Origin: an uncultured Clostridia bacterium
Lineage (GTDB): Bacteria; Bacillota; Clostridia; Oscillospirales; Acutalibacteraceae
NCBI GenBank assembly: GCA_946626015.1
Contig: CAMOTT010000061.1
Location: 1-10,059 of the forward strand
Length of the DNA stretch: 10,059 nucleotides
Direction of reading: 5' to 3'
A program made the position numbers and the translations under genes. A model generated the notes under the pieces. That model saw only the letters and a program-made list of their open reading frames with translations. It was not told the origin of the DNA and searched no databases. The first letter of the stretch is position 1. Every line of letters starts with the position of its first letter. This document shows positions 1 through 5,588 of the stretch, piece after piece.

Positions 1-314
1 GCGAATATCAGGCGGGCGGCCTGATCATCGTTCTGGGACTGCACGCGGACGGTAAGCGTATAGTGGGCAATTTTCCCTGCACGGGAATGCACGGCGGAAA
101 AATGATCCTGCGCTGTGACTGCTCTGATGTGAAGTTGCCTAAAAACGTCAGCGCCCGGCCGGCGGCTGAGGAGGATCTGGAGGAGTTCAGAGCCTGCGCG
201 GCTGAATACTGCCGGCTGTTCGGCGGCAGCGTTGAGGACGTTATGAATTCGCCCTTTACCGTGGTCACTCCGGACAGCAAAAACCCATACCGTCAGCTGT
301 ATGTTGCAAATTGA
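1..314 (+). CDS. GXGXG-domain protein, glutamate synthase alpha C-terminal-like (3' end only)
   Basis: The gene enters from the left edge (first whole codon at base 3) and ends at TGA 312-314, leaving about 103 residues. The visible stretch GLIIVLGL...KRIVGNFPCTGMHGGKM matches the right-handed beta-helix GXGXG domain found at the C-terminus of the glutamate synthase large subunit. In Clostridia the same domain occurs as a separate short protein beside glutamine-amidotransferase and FMN-domain proteins that together form a split glutamate synthase-like enzyme. In the family this domain is structural and holds the catalytic domains together; no catalytic residue is visible here. The tail is helical and acidic (around EEDLEEFRACAAEY) and ends in PYRQLYVAN. 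The upstream part and its partners lie outside the window. An internal GTG at 63 is not a start, because the reading frame is open and homologous upstream of it. Confidence 0.8.
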   Translation, partial: EYQAGGLIIVLGLHADGKRIVGNFPCTGMHGGKMILRCDCSDVKLPKNVSARPAAEEDLEEFRACAAEYCRLFGGSVEDVMNSPFTVVTPDSKNPYRQLYVAN

Positions 315-522
315 ACGAAGCGTGAAACGCAAGTCCGCTCAGCATCAGAACGCTCAGGGGCGGCGTAAAAAATTCTCTTTGAACAATTAAAGCTTCTTTT
401 CATATAGTGTACCTACTGGCGGAATATACTTCGTATTTATAAAACATCCCGGCTTTTTTATTATCAGTGAATGCGAATTTCTTATATCGAAAAGCTGAAA
501 AGAAAACCGAATACAGATGAGG

Positions 523-554
523 TCAGCCCTGCGTTTTTAGGAACGCAGGGCTGA
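523..554. repeat. Perfect 13-bp hairpin with 6-base loop
   Basis: TCAGCCCTGCGTT at 523-535 is exactly complementary to AACGCAGGGCTGA at 542-554, with the loop TTTAGG. It is GC-rich and would fold very stably in RNA from either strand. On the + strand it is followed by A residues rather than T, so it is not a standard intrinsic terminator in that direction. On the - strand the T run lies before the stem, not after it. Twelve bases of its left arm (522-533) recur exactly at 5510-5521, without the matching right arm. Confidence 0.7.
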
Positions 555-624
555 AAAAACCACCGGCTTCAGGGAACGCGAATTCGGATAGATCCTACTC
601 TGCGCGGCCTTTGAGCCGGTGGTT
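554..624 (-). terminator. Long-loop inverted repeat with T-tract, possible minus-strand terminator
   Basis: Arms AACCACCGGCT (558-568) and AGCCGGTGGTT (614-624) are perfectly complementary over 11 bp with a 45-base loop. Read on the minus strand, the distal arm runs directly into TTTTTTC (559 down to 553), as an intrinsic terminator would. It lies about 50 bases beyond the stop codon of the minus-strand fragment ending at 673, so it may be that gene's original terminator. The long loop is unusual for a simple terminator; a structured RNA element is an alternative. Confidence 0.5.
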
Positions 625-672
625 CTGTTCATTTTGTGTTATAAGGTGAAAACATAACAGCTTAAGTTATGC

Positions 673-954
673 TCACAAACTGCGACGCTTCTTTTTAATG
701 ACTACAACCGTTATAATCAGCATGCCGACGCCCACGGTAACAAGCGCCACCAGAGAAGGAATCAGGTTGACCCCGACGACGCCTGCGTTTGAAACATAAA
801 CGGGGGCGCACAGGTTTTCCGCCTCGATCCTGTGGCTGGAGGTAGAAACATCAGCGGCCGTCAGCATAAAGTCATCCGGACCGTTGTGGGGAGCGGTTTC
901 ATTGTCGCTGAACCAGAAGTTGTATTTTCTTATAAACAATAAAATAGATGATAT
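673..954 (-). pseudogene. Remnant of a membrane-anchored surface protein (C-terminal anchor only)
   Basis: The open frame runs from after an upstream TGA (957-955) to the stop at 675-673. From the TTG at 939 it would encode 88 residues. The last 30 residues are a clear membrane anchor: a hydrophobic segment of about 23 residues (IPSLVALVTVGVGMLIITVV) followed by the positive stop-transfer tail KKKRRSL. The preceding 55 residues are polar and soluble-looking (WFSDNETAPHNGPDDF). There is no signal peptide, no ATG and no ribosome binding site before the TTG, so as it stands the product could not be exported in the usual way. This fits the 3' remnant of a larger secreted, wall- or membrane-anchored protein whose 5' part was deleted, the break lying near 940-955, directly beside the promoter of the divergent glycoside hydrolase gene. 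A genuine small membrane protein starting at TTG is possible but less likely. Confidence 0.55.
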
Positions 955-970
955 TCAGTTGATTTTATTT

Positions 971-989
971 GCAGTATATGATACACTGC
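971..989 (+). promoter_or_regulatory. Near-perfect 19-bp palindrome overlapping the likely -10 of the glycoside hydrolase gene
   Basis: GCAGTATATGATACACTGC is symmetrical about its central G, with a single mismatched pair (A976/C984). It contains the best -10-like hexamer upstream of the gene, TATGAT at 977-982. No good -35 is visible at standard spacing (TTGATT at 959-964 is only 12 bases upstream), so the promoter may depend on an activator or the palindrome may be a repressor site. It lies 16 bases before the GTG start at 1005. The operator role is inferred from symmetry and position only. Confidence 0.45.
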
Positions 990-1004
990 TTTTGAGGTGA
1001 TTTT

Positions 1005-2414
1005 GTGAAAGTACAAAAAATACTGTCTTTTTTCTTTGCGACCCTTTTTACGGCTTCCGTTTTCTCGGTATCGGTACAGGCTGAAGGTATCGGCGCTTGC
1101 ACCCATATGGCTCACGGGCGCAGTCAGGAGCGGATTTGTTCGGCGGCTGTCAATGCCAACCTGCCTATTGTGCGCGACGAGGTGAATTGGTGGACTGTGG
1201 AGCCCGTAAAAGGAAAGCTCTCCTTTCCCGAACGCGCGAGCTGGGTCAAATCTGTTGCCGAGAGCGGCATAAAGAGCCTTGTGGTACTGAGCTACGGTAA
1301 TCCGATCTATGATTTTGGTAAAGCAACACAGGCCGATTTAGACGCCGGAGGCCCGCGGGACTGCGTTATACCTGTTCGTGACGGCGACCCTGAAACGACA
1401 GCGGATGACGAATACTTTGACGCCTATATCCGCTATGTTGATTTTGTATCAAAATCTTTAGCCGGCAAGGTTGAGGCATATGAAATATGGAATGAGCCTG
1501 ATATCAGGGGTTTTAACACAAAAAATGCAACGGGCGAAGATTACGCAGAGCTTTTAAAAGCGGCATACAGCACTATTAAACGCAACGACCCGGACGTTAC
1601 TGTGCTGGGCGGCGCGATCGCGTTACATGCGGAATTTATTGACGCTATGCTGAAAGCCGGCGCAGGTTCATATATGGACGGCCTGTCTGTGCACTACTAC
1701 TTATCTAAACGCGCTCCCGAAAAGAATGCCAGGAATATACTGGACAAGTATAGAGCTGTGCTCGTAAAATACGGCTGTGACAAAATGCCCGTTTGGGTTA
1801 CGGAGACTGGCTGGGCAAATTGCAACGTTGATGAGCAAACACAGGCGCAATACATCGTACGCAACGCCATATTTTACGATGAATTTCTGCTTGATCACGG
1901 CATAGAGGGACAGTACTTTACATATGAGCTGCAGGACAGCAATATCACGTCGGCTGATTCAAGCGTCGAAGCGTATGAAAATTCCCTTGGGCTTTATAAA
2001 AACGACTTTACCCCAAAGGTGTCGGCCGGCGCGGTAAAGACCTACAACGCCATGGCAAGAGGGAAAAAGCTCATATCTATGGAGCAAACAAGATACGGCC
2101 TGTTTTATCAAAAATCCGCCTACGTTGCAACGTATTCGCAAAGCGGCCAAACCGTATATGCTGTTTGGGCGGAGTCGCAATTTGATTTGGAAGTCACCCT
2201 CCCCGATACGCAAATAACCGTTTATGATATGCAGGGTAATATAATCGAAGAAAATGTTAAGGGCGGAGTTAAACGCGTCAGCGCATCACAAGCCCCGATT
2301 TACATTGCATTTGACGCAGATCCCGTAAACGTCGAGCTGACTTTTATGCAGAAAGTCGTCGCATTTTTCAAGCATATTTTCAGGATAATTGCAAATGGAT
2401 TTGTTGGCTGGTAA
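1005..2414 (+). CDS. Secreted clan-A glycoside hydrolase (GH39/PslG-like TIM barrel)
   Basis: 469 residues starting at GTG 1005, with GAGGTGA at 994-1000 as ribosome binding site. Residues 1-26 form a signal peptide (hydrophobic core SFFFATLFTASVF, cleavage likely after VQA). Residues about 30-350 are a TIM barrel with clan GH-A hallmarks: EIWNEPD with acid/base Glu164, SVHYY with His230, and VWVTETGW with nucleophile Glu267. The pattern from WNEPD through the LLKAAY and TVLGGA segments to VHYY resembles GH39-type enzymes such as the PslG group, which cleave exopolysaccharide, but the substrate cannot be read from sequence. Residues 360-437 look like a small beta domain (YAVWAES, ITVYDMQGNII), common after such barrels. 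The end, from about 445, is an aromatic amphipathic helix (MQKVVAFFKHIFRIIANGF) resembling the end of the SGNH protein at 4179-5351. The enzyme probably acts outside the cell. A hairpin terminator follows at 2544. Confidence 0.8.
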   Translation: MKVQKILSFFFATLFTASVFSVSVQAEGIGACTHMAHGRSQERICSAAVNANLPIVRDEVNWWTVEPVKGKLSFPERASWVKSVAESGIKSLVVLSYGNPIYDFGKATQADLDAGGPRDCVIPVRDGDPETTADDEYFDAYIRYVDFVSKSLAGKVEAYEIWNEPDIRGFNTKNATGEDYAELLKAAYSTIKRNDPDVTVLGGAIALHAEFIDAMLKAGAGSYMDGLSVHYYLSKRAPEKNARNILDKYRAVLVKYGCDKMPVWVTETGWANCNVDEQTQAQYIVRNAIFYDEFLLDHGIEGQYFTYELQDSNITSADSSVEAYENSLGLYKNDFTPKVSAGAVKTYNAMARGKKLISMEQTRYGLFYQKSAYVATYSQSGQTVYAVWAESQFDLEVTLPDTQITVYDMQGNIIEENVKGGVKRVSASQAPIYIAFDADPVNVELTFMQKVVAFFKHIFRIIANGFVGW

Positions 2415-2543
2415 TGCCCGAACACGTCAATCGGAACCATCATTGACCCAGTAATTTGTCCTTACCCTATAATTATTACCTGCGAGCCCACGAAAGGGAT
2501 TTTTAAGGTTTTCCATCGAGGCTTTTATTTGCCAAGTCTTTTT

Positions 2544-2576
2544 ATTCACCCCCGGCAGTGCCGGGGGTGAATTTTT
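2544..2576 (+). terminator. Strong intrinsic terminator after the glycoside hydrolase gene
   Basis: A perfect 13-bp stem, ATTCACCCCCGGC (2544-2556) against GCCGGGGGTGAAT (2560-2572), has a 3-base loop AGT and runs into TTTTT at 2572-2576. It lies 130 bases beyond the stop at 2414. The U-tract is on the + strand side only, so it ends + strand transcription and insulates the next gene. Confidence 0.85.
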
Positions 2577-2713
2577 GCCAAGGCAACAACAAAGATAACG
2601 ACCTGCAAAAGCAAGTCGTTTGAGCTTTTCGGGTTACTGCCTTTTTATAGTAACCCACTTACATAACGAGAAGGTTTTTTTAATCATATTTATATATCCG
2701 CTTTCTCATTTCC
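2577..2713. other. Intergenic stretch with two further hairpins
   Basis: After the terminator come two inverted repeats. AACGAC/GTCGTT at 2597-2620 closes to a TGC-AAAA-GCA tip with one mismatch, and GGGTTACT/AGTAACCC at 2631-2656 is 8 bp with a 10-base loop. Neither is followed by a T run on the + strand. Both lie upstream of the promoter at 2714-2742, so they would not be in the leader of the acyltransferase transcript started there. No gene is seen. Confidence 0.5.
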
Positions 2714-2742
2714 TTGATTTTCGTTGGGCTATCCGATATAAT
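2714..2742 (+). promoter_or_regulatory. Sigma-A-type promoter for the acyltransferase gene
   Basis: TTGATT at 2714-2719 and a consensus TATAAT at 2737-2742 are separated by exactly 17 bases. The start of transcription would fall near 2749, giving a leader of about 50 bases before ATG 2801. The leader holds a 6-bp inverted repeat (AGGATA 2754-2759, TATCCT 2771-2776). This promoter lies within the in-frame open stretch upstream of 2801, which argues against any translation start at 2714. Confidence 0.75.
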
Positions 2743-2787
2743 AAAAAGCTGTGAGGATATTTTTATAATGTATCCTGAGATCACACA

Positions 2788-2793
2788 AGGAGG
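2788..2793 (+). promoter_or_regulatory. Ribosome binding site that fixes the acyltransferase start
   Basis: AGGAGG, a full match to the anti-Shine-Dalgarno consensus, lies 7 bases before ATG 2801. The in-frame upstream TTG (2714) and ATG (2768) have no comparable site, and the first lies in the promoter. Confidence 0.85.
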
Positions 2794-2800
2794 CTCCCCT

Positions 2801-4081
2801 ATGCAAGCACAAGATTTATTTACAATGGACTGCTCAGCAGTCGTTTATCCCTATTTTGCGAGAAAGACGATCAACCACTCGTTCACAATGGAAGCGGATC
2901 TTGACCGCGAGATCGACCCGAAGCTGCTGCGCGAGGTTGCGCAGTCGATGTGCGAGCGGTTCCCGACGATGTTCGTGCGTCTGCATCGGGATGCGTTTGG
3001 CTACAAGCTCGAGCATGTACACGATGTGACGCCTTTCGTCATGCCCCGCGCATCGACGATCAATTTGGTCTACGACTTAAAAAACAACGAAAACCTTATT
3101 CGTATCTCATATCTCAAAAACCGTCTTTCGGTGGAGTGCTTCCACTCTGTGACGGATGGCAGCGGCGCTATCACGCTGCTCAAATCCATTTTAGCGGAGT
3201 ATTACCGCCGCCTCGGCGAGGACATCCCCAACGAATGCGGCATACTTTCGCCGGAGGACAAGCCGACTGCGAGGGAAACGGAAGACAGCTTCCGCGCAAA
3301 TGTCCGCAAAGAATTTGGGTTTGCCGGGCGTTCCGGCAAACGGGCGTTCCAACTGTACCCGGAGGGTTCGTTTGAGCCTTGGCACTACACGGAGCTGACC
3401 ATGAAGCTTGCCGATCTCAAGCCGGTCGTCAAGGAAAGCGGCGCAACCATAGGAGAATATCTTGCGGCAATGTTTCTTTACGCGCATTACCGTATGCGCC
3501 AGCAGACAAAGAGCACAAGGCCGGTCACCCTGTCCGTGCCTATCAACCTGCGTTCGATTTTCGGTTCTGAGACCCTGCGCAATTTCTCGCTGTACTTTTT
3601 GACCGGCGTGCCCGAGGGAGAGGTCACGTTTGAAAAGATCCTCGAGCAGGTAAAAAAGGATTTCAAGGCCGGCACGGATAAAGACACGCTCCAAAAGATG
3701 ATCAACATCAATGTTTCCCAGCAGGAAACAGCGCTTTTCCGCGGACTGCCGCGGGGAGTGAAAAAGCTTGCGCTGAGAATTGGCTCGGCGCTGTACGGCG
3801 AATGTCTGTTCACAACCAATCTCTCGAACCTCGGCCTGTTCAAGGTGCCGGACGCACTGGACAAGCATCTGTTGGCGTTCCGCGCTATTCTCGGCCCGGT
3901 TCCTGTCAACGCGCTGCACGCGACGGCATATTGCGCCAAGGGCGTGTTCGGCATGACGTTCACATCCCATATCCAAAGCCGTATCATAGAAACGGAAATG
4001 CAAAAAATGTTTGCCGACCTCGGCGTACCGGCAACGCTGCGCGAAGAGGAAGAATTGCTGCCCATTCCGCAGGTCAAATAA
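2801..4081 (+). CDS. CoA-dependent acyltransferase, condensation-domain superfamily (alcohol acetyltransferase-like)
   Basis: 426 residues from ATG 2801 to TAA 4081. There is no signal peptide or membrane segment, so it is cytoplasmic. The fold is the chloramphenicol-acetyltransferase/NRPS-condensation/wax-synthase superfamily. The catalytic HxxxDG motif is present as HSVTDG (His115, Asp119, Gly120), followed by the usual helix (ALTLLKSILAEYY-like, 123-135). Later family landmarks are VPINLRSIFGSETLRNF (246-262) and the TTNLSNLG strand near 338-345. Length suits a single-domain stand-alone enzyme; there is no carrier-protein or adenylation domain. Such proteins in Clostridia are often labelled alcohol acetyltransferase, but the acceptor is unknown. 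It has its own promoter and a strong ribosome binding site and lies between two secreted hydrolases, one of them an SGNH hydrolase. A link to acylated glycan or lipid is possible but unproven. Superfamily assignment is firm; the substrate is not predicted. Confidence 0.8.
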   Translation: MQAQDLFTMDCSAVVYPYFARKTINHSFTMEADLDREIDPKLLREVAQSMCERFPTMFVRLHRDAFGYKLEHVHDVTPFVMPRASTINLVYDLKNNENLIRISYLKNRLSVECFHSVTDGSGAITLLKSILAEYYRRLGEDIPNECGILSPEDKPTARETEDSFRANVRKEFGFAGRSGKRAFQLYPEGSFEPWHYTELTMKLADLKPVVKESGATIGEYLAAMFLYAHYRMRQQTKSTRPVTLSVPINLRSIFGSETLRNFSLYFLTGVPEGEVTFEKILEQVKKDFKAGTDKDTLQKMININVSQQETALFRGLPRGVKKLALRIGSALYGECLFTTNLSNLGLFKVPDALDKHLLAFRAILGPVPVNALHATAYCAKGVFGMTFTSHIQSRIIETEMQKMFADLGVPATLREEEELLPIPQVK

Positions 4082-4112
4082 AAAGAGTCTTTGCCGTCAG
4101 ATCTTTCAGCTT

Positions 4113-4147
4113 TTGCCAAAATCAAATTTATGATTATAATTATAATC
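4113..4147 (+). promoter_or_regulatory. Promoter with a perfect 16-bp palindrome over the -10 region
   Basis: TTGCCA at 4113-4118 and TATAAT at 4135-4140 are separated by 16 bases, a good sigma-A-type promoter for the SGNH gene at 4179. GATTATAATTATAATC at 4132-4147 is a perfect palindrome with no spacer. It includes the -10 and a second tandem TATAAT at 4141-4146. The position over the -10 and the start site is typical of repressor operators, but the site is pure AT in its core, so it could also simply be two overlapping -10 boxes in opposite orientations (TATAAT also reads on the minus strand). Confidence 0.6.
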
Positions 4148-4178
4148 GGTGAACAAAATAACAGGGAGATGGAAAACC

Positions 4179-5351
4179 ATGAAACGTTCAACTAAGATAT
4201 TTGCGGTTATTCTTGCCGTACTTATTACGGTTCCGCTTGTTTTGGTGCCGTGTTTTGCAGTCGAGGATCCATACGCTTCGCTTAAAGAAGGCATCGGATA
4301 CCTCGCTGTCGGCGACAGCTTCACCCGGGGCTACGGGGCAGGCGAAAACTGGCAGGATCAGCTTTATCTCAACGATTCCTACGGGAATTATAACTGCCGC
4401 AACGTTGACGGCTCTTACCCCAACCTTGTCTCCGAGGCCTTTGGCCTGAACGCGCCTGACGATATCCGCGACACGAGCGGAAAGCTGTGGCCCTTGGCGC
4501 ACGATGCCGTTTCCGTCGCGTATGTGCTGGATCTTCTCGGCATTGACGACGGCTTCCGCGATGAGGAGTTCACCTATACCGACTCCAGTATGCTGAAGCG
4601 TTATGCTACGGATCTTCAGTACTTCGGTGATCCTGCGAGCCTCACCCTTGACGGTAAAGCCGCCTACGGCAAAACGGGCGAGATCATGAGCGTCCGCGAT
4701 ATGTTTAAAAACGCAAGCCTTATCACTATCGGGTTAGGTCAGACGGACGTTATTTACAAGGCGCAGATCTTCGGGCTGAATACGCTTGACCTCAGCGATA
4801 CCAAGAGCATCCCCTCCGGCATAGGCAACATTCTCAATCTTCTCAACCGATATTTTGACTACTGGAAGGACGCATATCCCCTCCTGCTTGATTATATCAA
4901 AGAGAATAATCCTGACGCGAGGGTCGTCCTCGTAGGCACCATAAACCCGATCAAAAAAGCTACGATGACGGACGATATCGCGATCCCGATAGGCTCTCTG
5001 CTTAACGGTATAATGGACTCGATGAATTCATACGTCAGGCAATGCGCGATGAAATACGGCTATATGTACGTTGATATTTCCGATGTGGATACGCCCTCCT
5101 CCGTAACACAGATGTCCATAGGCCAAATCCTTTCCATAAGCGATCCCATTGAGTACGCTCTTATAGCGCACCCCACTCCCCACGGCTATTCCCAGATCGC
5201 CGAAAGGGTCATCGACGCCGTTGAAAACGACCTTAAAAACGATTCGTCAAACGGTCTGCTGAAAATCAAAGATTTTTTTGTGACGATAATCGACTGGTTA
5301 CGGGTATTTTTCTTCAGAGTATTCGTATCCTTCGGGAGCATCGGGAAATAA
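4179..5351 (+). CDS. Secreted SGNH/GDSL-family hydrolase with aromatic C-terminal helix
   Basis: 390 residues from ATG 4179, preceded by AGGGAGAT at 4163-4170. The in-frame GTG at 4149 lies almost at the promoter and is not the start. Residues 1-27 are a signal peptide (cleavage after CFA). Block I is YLAVGDSFTRGYG with nucleophile Ser47. Block III reads IGLGQTD (184-190), with Thr189 where the family usually has the oxyanion-hole Asn of GxND. Block V is AHPTPHGYSQIAERV with His331, but the residue three before the His, normally the catalytic Asp of DxxH, is Leu328. The enzyme may use a Ser-His dyad or another acid, or be weakly active. Family members are esterases, lipases or deacetylases on glycans; the substrate is unknown. 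Residues 362-383 form a hydrophobic, aromatic, slightly basic helix (FFVTIIDWLRVFFFRVF) that may hold the protein to the membrane or wall. It is convergent with the phosphatase gene at 5589. Confidence 0.8.
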   Translation: MKRSTKIFAVILAVLITVPLVLVPCFAVEDPYASLKEGIGYLAVGDSFTRGYGAGENWQDQLYLNDSYGNYNCRNVDGSYPNLVSEAFGLNAPDDIRDTSGKLWPLAHDAVSVAYVLDLLGIDDGFRDEEFTYTDSSMLKRYATDLQYFGDPASLTLDGKAAYGKTGEIMSVRDMFKNASLITIGLGQTDVIYKAQIFGLNTLDLSDTKSIPSGIGNILNLLNRYFDYWKDAYPLLLDYIKENNPDARVVLVGTINPIKKATMTDDIAIPIGSLLNGIMDSMNSYVRQCAMKYGYMYVDISDVDTPSSVTQMSIGQILSISDPIEYALIAHPTPHGYSQIAERVIDAVENDLKNDSSNGLLKIKDFFVTIIDWLRVFFFRVFVSFGSIGK

Positions 5352-5447
5352 CAGTCCTTTTCCCGTTCTCTTTGCCGGGAACTCCCCATCCATTCCGCGC
5401 CGAAATATTTTCGGACAAATCGAGCATAACAGACACAAAAAGCAAAA
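5352..5447. other. Convergent intergenic stretch with small hairpins
   Basis: Past the SGNH stop, CGGGAAA (5342-5348) can pair with TTTCCCG (5359-5365), and TTCCCG (5360-5365) can alternatively pair with CGGGAA (5376-5381). These are two mutually exclusive stems, neither followed by a long T run. CCGAAA/TTTCGG at 5400-5414 is another small hairpin. One of these may end SGNH transcription, weakly. The rest of the gap, 5475-5588, holds a 10-bp palindrome CTGACGTCAG (5505-5514) and the 12-base repeat match at 5510-5521, and no gene. Confidence 0.4.
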
Positions 5448-5474
5448 GGCCCGCTCTCGTCACGAGAACGGGTC
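5448..5474 (-). terminator. Intrinsic terminator of the minus-strand operon
   Basis: Read on the minus strand, CCCGTTCTC pairs with GAGAGCGGG (9 bp including one U-G pair) around a GTGAC loop and is followed by CCTTTTGCTTTTTG. The pairing is better on the minus strand, since one of its pairs becomes a C-A mismatch on the + strand. It lies 115 bases beyond the phosphatase stop and so closes the operon reading leftward from the right edge. Confidence 0.75.
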
Positions 5475-5588
5475 TTAAATATTTGCCTTGATTAGCTGAT
5501 AGGTCTGACGTCAGCCCTGCGCCAAAAGGTTTGACCGCCTCTCGGGGTAGTGTTTGGGCAAATCAGGCCGTTTCATAGCTTCTTTTGC

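Larger units (their letters stand above)
315..672. other. Intergenic stretch without a recognisable gene
   Basis: No coding region is supported here. It is AT-rich around 365-500 and holds a promoter-like pair on the + strand, TTGAAC at 379-384 and TATAGT at 403-408 with an 18-base spacer, although no + strand gene follows until 1005. Two inverted repeats (523-554 and 558-624) are listed separately. A short inverted repeat CATAAC/GTTATG sits at 653-671, just past the stop of the minus-strand fragment. No convincing U-tract terminator was seen directly after the GXGXG gene. Confidence 0.5.

Noticed and set aside
523..554. Plus-strand intrinsic terminator of the GXGXG gene
   Set aside because: The stem is followed by A residues, not T, and lies more than 200 bases after the stop.
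2714..2800. N-terminal extension of the acyltransferase from TTG 2714
   Set aside because: This stretch contains the promoter (TTGATT-17-TATAAT) and has no homology to the family. ATG 2801 has a perfect ribosome binding site.
4149..4178. GTG 4149 as start of the SGNH protein
   Set aside because: It lies two bases past the promoter palindrome, with no ribosome binding site. ATG 4179 has one and begins directly with a normal signal peptide.
3191..4191. Long minus-strand open frames opposite the acyltransferase (270 and 234 codons)
   Set aside because: Their translations are low-complexity shadows (Arg/Ser rich) of the well-supported + strand gene, without start signals or recognisable domains.
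4179..4260. Lipoprotein signal in the SGNH protein because of Cys25
   Set aside because: The residues before Cys25 (VLVP) do not form a lipobox, and CFA-VE fits signal peptidase I cleavage.
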